From the NCBI GenBank assembly GCA_036971715.1, contig JAVHJL010000002.1:3070501-3134500 (forward strand): a stretch of DNA of 64,000 nucleotides. The letters are read 5' to 3'. The notes under the pieces are model-generated. The model was not told the DNA's origin. It saw only the letters and a program-made list of their open reading frames with translations, and did no database searches. The translations under genes were made by a program, and so were the position numbers. Of this stretch, positions 11,193 to 24,203 are shown piece after piece (within the stretch, counting starts at the first letter, position 1; each line of letters starts with the position of its first letter). This DNA comes from Arthrobotrys musiformis. Its lineage: Eukaryota; Ascomycota; Orbiliomycetes; Orbiliales; Orbiliaceae.

Positions 11193-11688
11193 CCATACAA
11201 CTTCGCCTGACTCAGCTGTATATGTCGTTGGACAGCTGCGCGGGTTTGCACGTTTTCTCGAGTCACTGTTGCAATTGCAATGGGTTTTGTCGTTCTGACA
11301 GGCGCATTTCTCAGCGCCATCAATGCCAAATGACTGAGCTCTCTTTCGATTCGGGACCGATACGTCATTTCACGAACGTTCCTTCCATTCGTACGATTTC
11401 GGTATCGTATTTCCGTTCCGGTTTCCGTTGTGTGTGATCGCGCTGCATTCTAAGCCGCATTTATACTCGTCCGCATGTGAAGCCGGAGTTGAAGGTGGTT
11501 AAGTCCGAGACCTTCTTTCTACAACATTCGATGCCGCCTTTGTGTTGTGGGCGGTGACATAATCGTCGTCCACCCCACCATCCGCCCCCATCGCCAGTTT
11601 TTAAACCTCCCATCGTCATCCCGAATAGCTTCGTCAGCTTCAACAATACACTTCATTGAACAGACAGAACAGCACGAATTACCCCAAT

Positions 11689-12812
11689 ATGATGTCTCTA
11701 CGACGTCCTCTCGTCGGCTGCGCTGCTAGGCCAGCTGTCGCCTTCACATCTATCGCGAAAAAACAGACCGCCACTCTCCTCAAACCGCGAACATTCACCG
11801 CTTCATTCTCCTCATCCCGACCCGCTGCTTCCCGTCCATCGGTTCTCACGACTTTCTCCAAGTTCTCCAAGTCCTCAAACCCATTCTCCCGATTCCAACA
11901 AGCTCGCAATGCCTCGTTTGCCACCGAACCCGCCGTGGCCCGTCCGAACCAGTCGGCTTTATACAAAGGTCTCTATGCTGTCGCAGTCTTCGGTGGCACA
12001 GCGTTCGCCATCAACTTCATTTTCAACAGAGAAACCCGTGAAGGTCCTATTCCGGAATACCAAAGGGAATATCTCCATGAGACGTTCATGTACACCGGTC
12101 TCGGTGTCGGCATGATCGGTGTTGTGGCGAAGGGTCTGCACAATATGGGATGGAGTTACAGACTGATGGCAATGAACCCATGGGTATTCGCTGGTATATC
12201 GTTAGTCGGTGGTATCGGAACCATGATGGCGACATACGCGTGCCCGCCTGAGAATTACATCGCCAAGCATGCTCTATGGTCGGCCTTCAACGTCTCCCAG
12301 GCGGCCGTTCTGAGCCCTCTATTGTTCTTTAATCCAGCTATTCTGGCTAGAGCTGGATTGTACACCGTCGGAATGATGGGAGCTATTTCTTACGTTGGCG
12401 CTACGGCAAAGGTATGTTTCCCTCAACCCTCGTAAGCTATTATTTCGCGAGTTGTATGCAAAATGCTAACGGAACGACCTTCTAGACTGACCAATACCTC
12501 TATCTCGGCGGCCCACTTCTCGCCGGTCTTACCGTCGTCGCCCTCTCTGGCCTTGCACCACTCGTTATTCCCGCTACCGCTGCCCGAACCCTTGCTGTCA
12601 CCGAAAAACTTTGGCTCTACGGTGGACTCGCAGTATTCGGTGGTATGACATTGTACGACGTTCAGAAAGTTCTATACCATAGCAGAATGTCCGAGGTTGG
12701 CTTGAAGAAGAGGGATACAGTCAACGAGGCTATCTCGCTTGAACTCGACTTCATCAATATCTTCATCAGAATGGTTTATATCCTACAGAACGGTGGCAAC
12801 AGAAGAAGATAG
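11689..12812 (+). CDS. Mitochondrial Bax-inhibitor-1 family protein (GHITM/TMBIM5-like)
   Basis: Two exons, join(11689..12411, 12486..12812), encode 349 residues; the 74-base intron starts GTATGT, has a GCTAAC branch site and ends TTCTAG. The first 80-90 residues are rich in Arg, Ser and Thr with few acids, as expected for a mitochondrial targeting sequence. Then about eight hydrophobic segments follow, including YKGLYAVAVFGGTAFAINF, HETFMYTGLGVGMIGVVAKG, WVFAGISLVGGIGTMMATY and a long run after the splice (LYLGGPLLAGLTVVALSGLA). The C-terminus has the family-type ending GMTLYDVQKVLYH and SLELDFINIFIRMVYILQN. The related animal protein resides in the inner mitochondrial membrane and affects cristae shape and ion transport; the same site here is inferred. 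The start is the first of two adjacent ATGs. Confidence 0.88.
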
Positions 12813-13609
12813 ACGTATCCCGCGTGGCTGGCTGTATTTGGTGGCACTTGGTGGCTTTCGAAATATCAATTAATCGAAAACTCCACTCTTTGTTAACTCG
12901 ATTTTGTTTCCATTTCATTATTTCTTCTCTTCTCTTTACTGGGTATCGGAGTATCTGCGGCATATATTACAACGGGTAGCTTTGTATTTTGTAGAAAAAA
13001 GAACATATAAGATTTTAATCTTATATAATTGTATATTTCTTCTCGGTGGCTCATGAGCTTATAATTATGGCAAAATCTCTTCTCGGGATCCAAGATAAAC
13101 TTTCCGTCCTCTTCTACTTCCACCGGATAATGCGGTATGGACAAATTATAAATCCTCGTATCGATGCCGGTGAAATGGGGATAGTACGGGGCAATCGCCC
13201 AACCAATTGCAAACGAATTCGCGAAATTAATACAAATCAAATAAGTGCTTCTATCGCCAAATGTATGTACCAACAGACCAAAAACTCCCAAAATTCTGTA
13301 AGAACAAAAGTGGAAAACCCATGAGGCAGGGGGAAAAGGAGGAGAGGGGAAAGGGTGTTTATGTATACAACCTAAGTCAGGGCGCGTCGCAGGGTGCCTA
13401 ATGCGATATCGCGATTGTAAGCAAGAAAAGAAGAAATCTATATAGACAACGATGAGACTAGCCAATTTCCCTTAGGCAACCTCCTCTTTGTAATAGAAAG
13501 ATAATAAAAAGCGAAGTAACGAAAACAAGACATTATATTAAAAAAAAATCATATTTATCATATCCTTCCGTGAAAACAACAAACCTCCAAAATTGTATCG
13601 TAAGTTGAT
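12813..13609. other. AT-rich interval between converging gene ends
   Basis: This interval holds the 3' untranslated regions of the GHITM-like gene (plus) and the GH72 gene (minus). It contains AT-rich runs near 13000 and 13530-13560. A 190-codon minus-strand frame (12893-13465) lies here but begins at a non-ATG codon and has no family features. Confidence 0.6.
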
Positions 13610-15158
13610 TTATAACAGAACTGCCATAGCGAGGATTGCAGCCGCGAAACAACTATTCAAAACGACGGCCACTTTCCCGGCTGCACTAGGCTTCGAGGTT
13701 TCTGCCGGTGCCCCGGTAGTAGTCGCGGCGTTGGATAGATCGCCAGAGGCTTCAGCCAGAACAGCAGTTTGTCCCAGTGTTGGTAATGCCGAGGAGGGGT
13801 CGACATTCCACACGCCGGAGGTAGATGCAGGGCAGGAGATCGGGCCGTTGGTAGAAGTATACTTGTCCTTGGAGACACCAGATGGAGTAACGGATGACCA
13901 GACGGATTTAAGGACAGTGAAGTCCGGGAGGGGGGTGGGCTTTCCACCGCGAGCCCAGGTATCACCGCCTATCGCGGTCTTGGGATCTGCTCGGCCGTAG
14001 TCAACGAGGCCCTAGTTGGTGTTAGTCGTTGCGGGAGTATGTCAAGCTAGATAGAGGAAAGGGGTACGAACGTAGTTATTGTCTTCTTGAATCCACTCGT
14101 AGATTATAGCACCAGACCAGACGTCTCGCATTTCGGGGCCAAAAATCGCAAATTGATCCTTGAAGTCTCTTGGGGTCGGAACGTTGCAGCCAGTCTCGGA
14201 GAAGAAGATGGGGACAGGATAGTCAGTGGCATTCTTGTTGAGCATATCGTAGCCGGAGACGTGGTAGTCAGTAGCTTCACCACACCATTCATAGGCGTTG
14301 AGGCCGAAGAAATCGACGTTGACTGAGGAGTCCTCTCCACAAGCAAGGTAGTTCTGAAGGTTCGGACGCTGCATCGGAAATCCCGTTAGCAACATATGCT
14401 TTAAAACTACCTATACCCCTTTTACACGGGATAAAACCTACCAACTCGGCGATATCGGCAGCTGAATAGCCAGTAGGGATTTTGCGAGCGAACTTCTTGT
14501 CCTCCATATAGGCTTTGATATCCCGCACAGCAGCTTTGATATAAGGAGCGGCGAAAGATCCATTAGACCTAGTAATGATCTCGTTACCAACGAAAACACC
14601 TCCAAGGTTCGAATAGCCGGCAAGGTTATCCAGAACTTTGGTGTATTCAGTCAATTGGGTCTCGTTCCAATGTGGTGGTCCGTCCTATCTCCCACGCTGT
14701 TAGCAGCCGAGCTTAAATGTCTAAAGGATATGCTAAGTAATATCCTAACCTGCTCGATGTAAGTATGGAAGGTATCAAGGTCGATAAAGGCATAGACGCC
14801 AATGTCCTCGAATATCTTCATACAATCGTCGTGATTCCCATCCGGGTCGACATGGTAAACACGAATGGCGTTTGCACCAAGCTGCTTCATGAGGTCGGCA
14901 TCCAACTGACACTGCTTCTTGTCAAGAAGCGGATCAAATGGAGAGCGCTGATACGCAATTCCTGTTCATATATGTTAATTCACGTTCTTCCTTTCCACAC
15001 AATACCAACGTTAACACGAGATGGAATTTACCTTTCATGAAGTATTGAGAGCCATCCGCGTGGAAGAACTTGGAACCTTTGATGGTAATTGGTTCAAGAG
15101 CGAGCGAGCTCGTTGCCAGAAGGCCAGCAGCAAGGATCGAGAGACCAATTGCCTTCAT
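13610..15158 (-). CDS. GPI-anchored 1,3-beta-glucanosyltransferase, GH72 (Gas/Gel family)
   Basis: Five exons, complement(13610..14011, 14072..14368, 14442..14684, 14750..14961, 15032..15158), encode 426 residues; introns are 60, 73, 65 and 70 bases. A signal peptide (MKAIGLSILAAGLLATSSLA) precedes EPITIKGSKFF. The GH72 fold is clear: YQRSPFDPLLD, LGANAIRVYHVDP, then GVFVGNEI with acid/base Glu-148 and PIFFSETGCN with nucleophile Glu-252. After YEWIQEDNNYGLVDYGR the chain continues to a Ser/Thr/Ala-rich linker and a C-terminal hydrophobic tail (CFAAAILAMAVLL), the signal for a GPI anchor. There is no CBM43 cysteine box, so it belongs to the group without that module. The enzyme cuts and rejoins beta-1,3-glucan chains in the cell wall, outside the plasma membrane. 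Confidence 0.95.
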
Positions 15159-18100
15159 TGCGACTGGAAAAGACGGCGATATCGATATATCGCAGATAAC
15201 ACGTGAGGCGCGGTTGGTTCCTGGCCGTTTGCCGGATGGTACTTCGTCCCGGTTATTAAAAGTAGCGAAGTGATAGAAATATGAGTAAACCCGCTAGAAA
15301 ATTCTCGAATTTGTGAGTTTATATATGTGTTTCTCTCTCTCTAGAAAGAAAATGGCCACCAGCGCTGCAGTAGAACCGTTAGACTTGAAGCCGTTGAGAT
15401 GGTTGAATTGCACTGGGTCGCTGTAGACGTGTTGTTATATGGAATGTTGGGCAATTAGGGGCACTAAAGATCCAGAAAGCCGCCCAACCAAAGGAACGAC
15501 GGTGGCAAGCTAATTATTGTAAGTACAAATAGTGCCGACGATAAAGAAAGGCTTAAAGGTATCCACCAGCGAAAAGTGAGCGAGCGACTGATTGTGATCG
15601 AGGATTTCCAATACCGACTTTCGAAAACGACCGACTGAAATGCGAAGAGCGATTGTTCGGAAAACTATGAGAATGCGCACGTTGGAGAATTCCAAAGGGA
15701 AAGAAAGGGCCAGGAAACGGGCAAGAAACGTTCGAAAACGCTAAATATCCGGCCATCGCGATTAGTTGCATCGTATGGAGCAATTCGCCTCTTATTCCCT
15801 GCAAGCAAATAGCAGGTTGCTTCATGTTCACGCTGCCTTTGTCGCGGATTGAGAAGAACGTGGGGTACGTCACTCAAGCGTGGACAAGCCAAACAAGCAT
15901 CTCGTTCGCTGGCTTGGTTGATCGCGGCATAAAATCGGTGTCGGAATGGCCGTCCGATTGGCTCGTCCCTTCAGCCAAGCCGACCTGAATCATTTCGGGG
16001 ATAGGCGGCAATGAACTAGGACTGGTGGCGGTCGTATGATCAGAGCTCCTGGAATGCAATGGAGATATATCGATATCTACGTGAGGGACTGGTACATGAA
16101 ACTTCAGCGCAGCATTTGCAAGAGGAAACCGATACTCTCTCCACGTGCATGCGTACATAAACCCCCAGTCTTCGAGCAAAATGATATCAGACAACGTACG
16201 TCTTCTTCACCCTGATGTTACACACGTCCAATTAGTCCGCTGTTTTTTGTGAGACCTCGACAGAAAATGCAACGTCGTGCAACGCATATTATATGACACC
16301 ACCACAACACAATCATAACTTTCGCCTGCTTAAGATCATGATGATAACTTACACGAAGGTCTCGATCTCGAGACCAGATAATCTCTCACACCCGTTCAAG
16401 TTGGAATGATTAGCAGCTCGTGGACTCTGAAACCCCCTGCGGCTGTATGAAATATGACAAATCGTCGAAGCAAGATCGCGGCGGAGCTCATTCGTTCAAC
16501 CGTAACAAGGAGCCAGAAGATCGATCCAAGATCTGAAAAACTGGCCCCGTTCGCTCGACATCTCGATGCCGGCCATCCACACGAGAAGGTACTTTGTCTA
16601 ACATCTTTTCTTATAAAACAAAACCGGGTTATAACTTTTGAACAAATGCGCGACTTTCGATAAGCCGCGGAAACAATGTTGTCAACCCAATAATAGATTA
16701 TCGCATTTATACGGTGGCATCATCGACCTTATGCCGTCTTGTATGGCTACAGACGTCGTAACTATAACGTAATAATTCCAATATTATAGATCGAAGCCGT
16801 GTACAGGAGCATTCAAAGAGGGTGTCATATAGGCTGAAGGCTGCGCCGATAACGGTATCATATCGATAGTTGGATAGGCGTCTATGAAAAATGGTGGTCT
16901 CAAAACTTCAGCTACATCTATACAGCCCGCAATACCCCACAGGGCGACCAACAAAATAAACGAGCTGACTTGGGAAATATCTTCCGGATTATTGGTAAGT
17001 TGTTAGACATATCTACAGTTTGGTGTAACGTTTTTTTCCTCATTGGTTCATGAGCTCACGTGGCTGTGTTGAGTTGCAGATTTGGATGGTGTGCAGTCGA
17101 CACCCAACATCATTCGCGGCAAGGGGTATTTTATGCTTCAAAAGCGGTAAAATGGAGGTTTTTGGATTAAAAAGAAAGAGAAAAAAAAAAACCAAGCATT
17201 CTACTCAATCGTTCTAACATTGGATGGCGTAGGAACTCGCCATACAACATCCGATCAAAAGGATTATTATTCCGTCCTTGGTTTTAGCTTCAAATATATC
17301 TGTATCTGAAAAGCTGATGGCGGTCTGTGCATGCACGCTATATACAGATAACTTATAGCGTTGGGTTGGTGGCCTCTCCGAAATGTCGTTATCCCATCCA
17401 CACGATCAGATTACACTGGTCAGACGGAGTGCTCAAGTGTGTATACATATAATGGCATTGGCCACCGCGAGACCAGCATTGGCGTATATGCGCATGCGAT
17501 TGCAGGCGCAAAGCTATCGATACCCCCCCTCCCCAAGCCAGATTTATCGGCAATGCCGTCCCACATGGTCATGCACATTGTGATATCACATTGCTCAAGC
17601 GCTCCTAGCTACAGCCTGTTGCAACAGTCGGGACGTTGGTGCATGTTGATATGATAGCAATGGCAAGCGGAGCACTATACTACGGAAACGATCTCGGCAT
17701 CGATAAACTAGACCCACACAGACTCGCAAACATCGCTGCCCAAATCGGCCGCGATGCCTAATGTGAACCAATTTGAAGCCTAGAAGTGTAGAGGACCACG
17801 ATTTTACGATGTGGCTCATTGTGGAGGGGTGCCAACTCTTTCACGCTCCAACATGCAGAGTGCGCTCCACTCCACTGTGGCCACCCGATTTAAACGAATT
17901 TCCCCTCAGATTGATTGTAAACCCACAAATTACCCCGCAGAGGCTTTTTTCAACCATGGTAAGCTCGATTCTAATGTGTCTACCTTGAGAGCGAAGGTAT
18001 TTTGCTGAATATGCGCAATTTACAGCTAGCTAGCTGCACAACCCGTTAACTGTTGTTTCTGAGGGGGTGGCAGTTTCACGGAGTAGATAGGTACGTCGCT

Positions 18101-21100
18101 CTTCAGCAGAGAGCTCTAAGCTTCATAGTACCCATGATCCTCTTGAAAGGAGACTTTGCCTCCTGCCAGTTTATCAACAATCTGTCAAATTTGTCGGTAG
18201 AAGATATTACTCATGCGCATCTACGAAACGTAACGTTGGGTATATGCCTTCGAATCATGGTTGTTTTGGTGGCTGAATTCAATACATGCATGTAACAATA
18301 AATTGTAGATTCTTGTTACCCGGACGGAGAGGGGGGGCAAGGAAACGTGAAAATCTCGCATATAATGAAATTAAATGCACGACAAAGAAAAAAAAACCCC
18401 GCCAATAGTCTGATTTTTTCGATCCCTCGATTACTCGACATTTGATATCGATCTCATGTAACCCTAGCCCCTATATGATACATGTTATCAGAACGCATGG
18501 CGAAGATACAATCGAGTCTAACTGTACCGAGCTAGGTCGCCCGAAACTTTGCCGTCATATTTGTGCGATTTATGCCATGCCGCTACGTATAGATCTAGTA
18601 CTATCTGAGTTGGGGTCCAACAATGTTGCACCTGTTCGAGACGTCGAAACTACATGCCGTCTCCTAGTAGCTTCCACCCCCCAGCTTTGTTGCAATGTCA
18701 AATATAATTTAACATCAAAAGTTTGGCCTTCCTTGACAGCTCGCTACCATCAGGGAGCACATGACCGGGATTCTAACAGGTAAAACAGAAAGAAAAATCG
18801 CCACCTCCCTGGATTTTGACTTCCCGTTGTCTATCTACTGCCTAATCCGACCGCAGACGTCGAGCGGGTAGCCGTCGACCGTTTCGAGGTATTTCAGGGC
18901 TTGATGTGGAATCTCTTGATATATGTCCCCCCGAATGGTTCCGAACCATCTGGCCATACCCCGTCACAAGTGCGGCACGAATAGAAAAAAAACAAAATAC
19001 GATAAATTTGCTGCGCCTATGATCTAGGGCCCATCTTGCCACACAAATTAGAGCTCGAAAGAAAAAAATGCGCCGCCGTTGGTATAGTAGCTAAGAGGTG
19101 AGCTCGCGATCGGAAGTCACATTCCCCAAATAATTGTGAGACTAGTCTAAAGAGGTCTCGGACGGGGCGAGGCGATGTACGGAATATACCCGAGAGTCAA
19201 TGGCCACTGCGCTTCCCGAAGAAGATGTGTCAAAAGATAATGGGGTAAAGTATGGATGAAATTGCACATAGTACCCATGAAAACTATGCCCCTGCGCCCA
19301 ATCTACCGATATCAGTATACCTGTCAATTCTAAGGCCTAATTGATGATAGTGATAGATATTATTTCTTCGGGGTACCCTGTAATTCTAAGACAATAGACT
19401 GTCCGCAGCGTTATATTACAATGCGGAGAGATGAGATGACCAATCGATAGAACCAGTTCTGGACATGATATGCAAGGTACTGAAAAACAGGACCCCCGCC
19501 CCCGCATAGTTAGTTAGTTAGCATGCCCTCGTACCAAAGTTTCGCCCCAAATCGTATCATGCGAAGACTGCTGCGGTACGGGCTTTCATCGAGGCAAATT
19601 GTATGTGCAATGCAAGCTTCAGCGAATCTCGGCGGGGATATGCATCGTGTTGGAGTGTGGTATGAAACCGTGTTTTCAGCGCTTAACTGCATATCATGAA
19701 CATTCGAACCACGGTTTCGGGGCAACCTGAAACAGTGAGCATCGAGCATCTCAGAGGCTCAGTGGCAGCTGAATCATGTGCTCTCTCCACCTCAGCCTAA
19801 GATGACCTGCGGGGACTTATAATTCCTGTCATCGATTTATTTTTATTTTCTACGCGGTGACATTGCATCAAACTCACAGGAATTTGGGGTCGAGTGCTTT
19901 CGCAAAATCCGCCTAGGGTTGTTTGCGCACTGACGGGTGTCGACATTATGTCGAAATTTCAAGTAAAGAAAAAAAAAATTTCTCACTCTAATCCTATAGT
20001 AGTTAGAGGTCATGCATACGACCACATGTCTGCAAGGTTACCCAATTCTCGTATTGTTTGAGGTATCTAACGTCAAGGAGATGGTAGCGAGGGTCGCGAA
20101 TGTTGTGCAGTTGGGCTTCTGCCGTCTTGTTGGAAAACCTCTTCAAAGTATACTAGTGTGTCCCAAAGAACAGATTGACCTCGATAAAACGCCCCATTGT
20201 TATTTGTTAGTTCCGGGGCAGCATTTCGCATTTCGTTTTAAAAATTTTTTTGGAAGAAATTGGACGAAGGAAATTCTTCCCGACGATATAATTTCCAATG
20301 CCCGGGGTACCGGCCTTGAAGTTTGTGAATGTTTATTTTATTTTATTTTTCTTCTTCGAATATTCGATGGAAATTTGGAAAGGTCGGACCTTGGCCCAAC
20401 AAACACCTCCTGCGTGCTATACTGGCGATACGTCGACTCAACTTCAAAATGTAACCACCGACTTCAACTATATTTGGACAAACAGCTAACATATGAAACA
20501 TTCAGACATAATTTTATGTTTCCAAATCTGCAAGGTACGAACTAGATTTTGACAATGACGGCGACAGCATCATGACATTTTGACATTAATAGGTCTTACT
20601 GTCAAAAGCTTTGGGGTTGGCGCTAATATGGCCGCTTCAAGTCCGAATACCTCGTCACATGTTTTAGCTTTTTTAGTAGAGCTGGAAGCTCGAATTCTGT
20701 TAATTTTAGTCCCATGCGCATGAGAGATGTGTCGGATCCTCAGGGATTTGAGGACATCGGCGGAAGAATCATTATTCTGACCGGGTCATATCGCATCGTA
20801 CGATTGAAGAGTTTAAATTTTGTGATTGGTCTGACAGACCCGGGGGTGCGTCTACGAACTATTCGGTCACCCTTGCACCTTTCGACGAAAATAGACCCGG
20901 CATAGACGTGTCCGCGTTAGCAGCTGGGGAGAGTGGAGGATTCGAAATTTTTTCTCACTAAAAGGTCGAACGGTGTGGAAGTGCTTGGTCGGTGGGGTCG
21001 TCGAAAGAGTTCCAATTGCAATTGCAAACGATGTTATCATCTTGGTTGGAATGGTTCTGACCCGTGTCTCCAAAAATAGGCTAGAGCGAAAGACCCCACC

Positions 21101-22967
21101 AGAGCAAAGGTTTTTGAACTAATCGCGCTCGAGGATTGCAGCCAGCTAAAATTATGCGACCAAACTGTCGGGTATTCGTTTTGGAACGATACTTGTTGCG
21201 GCATGGCGGCTTGGGGGTCCGTTTGCTCGCTGCCAATTTCGTTGTTCCGAGACGCAGAAACCGCGGACGAGTTCGACAAGTTTGAGCTCTTGATTTGGAA
21301 AATCGGAGCGAAAGGACTGACCTTTTGGGGGGCTAGCGAAATGAATTGAGCCGAGATGCGGAATCCGACTCAGATCATAGAAATCGAAATCGATCAGGGA
21401 AAGTCAGTGTAAAAGTCTTATCGGAAGTCAGACATTTCACACGGAACCCTAGCTCTGAATAATTACACTTAGGTATAATATATCATGGGTATATAGATAC
21501 ATGTCTTTCTCTTTCTCTTTTTTTTTTTTTTCTTTTTTGAAAAAGGTCGTGATGATGCCCTCCCGAGGATTTTTCAATCGCTAGGCGTTCATGGTACCAA
21601 TCCTGCTGTTAAAACTGCTGCCCTCTACTGCACAGTTTTTCGTCCAAAACTCGGCACTATTTTCATTCGAACCAGCTAACGAGGCTTTCTATGGATTTGC
21701 AAGGTGGACTGGATGAAAGCTTTTTACAAAACATGCATCGACGAGGCACAGGATGTAAGGCGAGCGTGTCATCACTTTTCGGCCCTTCCACGGCTTGTGG
21801 GTCGTCCGCCAGAGGCTACATCCGCCTGCTCAGAGCAAGGATATTGTGGGCTTGTTTGCCAGTCGAGGTCGCCCGTATGAATGTTGCGCCAACATGCCTG
21901 CTATACTTCTCGAAACAGCTGGTCGGGCTTGACCTTAGCGCACCTTCCTGCCCGCAACATGGCTCGGTGGACCAAGGGATGCTCCCCGAGACCTCCACAC
22001 CCCTTTACAGGGAAAAACCCCTGGTCCTTGATACATTTTGAAGAAGCAAAAATCCTGACCGGGGATGCATAGTCGCGAGGCACTTTTTTGAGCACCACAC
22101 CCTCTTCTCCTCAACGCCCTCAGAAGCACTTCTCCTGCGAGTGCCGGGGTAGTGAGGATACACATTCCAACATGGATTCGAAGATCCTATCAAAAACTGG
22201 CCCACAGGCCACTTAGGAAAAAATAAAAAAAAGTTGGTCGTTGGAACTAGGCAAGATATAGCACTCATCAATCTTTGAAGGGGGGAGAGTGGGCTGCGCC
22301 AAATAATTGGCGGCTACGAGCGAAAGTCGGGCAACTATGACCTCGAACTAGTATGCGAAGCCCGCCGCAGGTAGGTGGCCCCAAAGGTTTGGTCCTGCCT
22401 TCTTTTTGGCCCCCGTATCGCATGATGCCATGCATGGGAACATGTCCTGGGCTCCACCCAAAAAGCCGTTTGAATGTCCAAACAGCAGGTTGTAGTAGCC
22501 GCATCTACGCACATGGAAACAAAAAGCAAAGGGGAATAAAAAATGATGAGCCCTGCTAAGAGGGCTAATCAGCTAAGGACTCTCCATTGCATTTGACGCA
22601 GGCGTCGTGTCCGGCGTCCATATTATATAACAACCTGGGCCGTTCCACTTTGACAGAAGTGCCTCTTCAATTGAAACCACACATGCACAGAGCACTCGGA
22701 AAACAATATTCGAGAAAGCTTGACAATACTTTACGATTTTGACATCACCCATCTTTTTCCCTTTCTCTCACACTATTCAAAGGCAGTCAAGAAATTGTCT
22801 TCTTTCAGTCGTGCCGTCTTCTTTTCCTGATAATACAACACGGGCTCCAAATCGTTGAAGCCTTCTGGGGTTATAATTGTATAAGCCTCTTCCTTCGAAT
22901 ATCGGGCTCCCGTACTGGATAGGCAAAACCGCCTGTACCGAGACGGACCTGTATCATAATATAGATC
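15159..22967. other. Long stretch without a recognised gene (7.8 kb)
   Basis: Apart from the GH72 promoter next to 15159 (with a short CT repeat near 15331-15343), I find no supported gene. Open frames are short, mostly lack ATG starts and show no family signatures; the longest ATG frame is 20012-20545 (177 codons). Low-complexity tracts include an A-rich run near 17165-17192 and a T/CT tract at about 21504-21540. Small palindromes occur, for example CAGCTAGCTAGCTG at 18023. The upstream region of the Myb-like gene lies at the right end. No terminal repeats or transposase remnants were recognised. Confidence 0.5.
21504..21540. repeat. Polypyrimidine (CT/T) tract
   Basis: An uninterrupted run of C and T, ending in about 14 T residues and a TCTTTTTT block. 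It is a simple-sequence tract with no coding context. Confidence 0.8.
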
Positions 22968-24203
22968 ATGGTTATGCGTTCAGACTTAGCACGTTTCTCC
23001 CAGGATCAAGAGCGGGAAACTTCTCCGCAACAGAAGATTACAGTCGTAGGAATGTCCCCTCTAGTCAAACCGGAGCCTATTGAATACCACATGCACAAGG
23101 TACCGGTAGCGATGAACACAAAATACTATATGTCGAGTGTCAAAGACGCCGACGGTATACAATCTTTACTGTCTGCAGCATTCTCTTACCCCCCTACCTA
23201 CCTTCGGCCAACTACGTCTTCTCAATCGATAGCTCATATGGCACCTAGTCGTGACAGCCCTCGACGACAACCTATCAAACCCGCTAAGAGGACGCCAAGG
23301 GATCACCGGCCCATGTACTCTCAGGAGGAAGCTGATGCCATCCTATACTTACGCGATAGTGTTGGGTTACCTTGGAAGAAGGTTGTCGAGCTATGGAACC
23401 TACTTTTCGACGCTCGTACCGGAAAAAGATGGGGACCAAGAACAATCTCTGGCCTCCAGTCTCACTACTACCGGATGCTTGGGATTGACAAATCGCACGG
23501 ACGTCGCTCCTCAGCCCCGAATCCAGACATTGGCCTCCTTAAAGCAACCACTCGTCGTTATTGGTGGGTCTATGGTGACCGACCAGATATCGACAAAAAA
23601 GTCAAAGCCTCGACACCGGAACAAATCAAGGTCCTTCAAAAGCAGAATATCCGGAGACTAAGGCGCGAGGCCCAGAGAGAAGGCCGCCGACAACGTAAAC
23701 TTACTCGACGATCAATCATGGAGAAGGAAACTACCGCGCTGGAGGTATCCCATCTCTCGAAGGTTATGCAAACTGTACTTGAGGAGCCAAAGCTCTGTAT
23801 GGAGATTGAGGAGAACTGTGCGAACGACTCTGATAGCGACTCTTCCACTGGAGACAGCTTCGACCAAAATTCAATCTCGGACGTTGATGGGTATGATACT
23901 TCCAGCATCGCCCCGCCGCCTTCCTCCCATACATCTACACCAACAAGCCCCTATGAAGGCTTTGATTTCGAAGCCAAGGCCTCCCGACGCCCGTCAGAGG
24001 ACCTTAAGAATAAATCAAATATACTTCCACCATTTGAAAGCTTGTCGGGCCTTGCTGATCGAGGCAACAAAAGGGACACTATTATTCGATGGCAGGATCG
24101 GGTTGAAACCCTACACCGAACAGAGAACGAGAAACCCATCATCTCAGTACCTTTTCGCTCTGTGAACAAGAATCCTATGGCAGTCTCAAGTCTCTTAATC
24201 TGA
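22968..24203 (+). CDS. Myb/SANT-like (homeodomain-like) putative nuclear protein
   Basis: Single-exon frame of 411 residues from the ATG at 22968; a second in-frame ATG lies two codons on. Residues about 113-170 read as a three-helix Myb/SANT-type unit: YSQEEADAILYLRDSVGLPW then KVVELWNLLF and RTISGLQSHYYRM, with the expected spaced Trp/Leu residues. A basic region follows (IRRLRREAQREGRRQRKLTR), fit for nuclear import or DNA contact. Then come an acidic Ser/Asp stretch (NDSDSDSSTGDSFD) and a Ser/Pro/Thr-rich C-terminal half. The layout suggests a DNA-binding regulator or a chromatin factor; its target is unknown. The gene stands isolated between two long gene-free regions. Confidence 0.72.
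   Translation: MVMRSDLARFSQDQERETSPQQKITVVGMSPLVKPEPIEYHMHKVPVAMNTKYYMSSVKDADGIQSLLSAAFSYPPTYLRPTTSSQSIAHMAPSRDSPRRQPIKPAKRTPRDHRPMYSQEEADAILYLRDSVGLPWKKVVELWNLLFDARTGKRWGPRTISGLQSHYYRMLGIDKSHGRRSSAPNPDIGLLKATTRRYWWVYGDRPDIDKKVKASTPEQIKVLQKQNIRRLRREAQREGRRQRKLTRRSIMEKETTALEVSHLSKVMQTVLEEPKLCMEIEENCANDSDSDSSTGDSFDQNSISDVDGYDTSSIAPPPSSHTSTPTSPYEGFDFEAKASRRPSEDLKNKSNILPPFESLSGLADRGNKRDTIIRWQDRVETLHRTENEKPIISVPFRSVNKNPMAVSSLLI

Noticed and set aside
12893..13465. 190-codon minus-strand frame between two converging genes
   Set aside because: It begins at a TTG codon, sits in AT-rich 3' regions of both neighbours and shows no family features.
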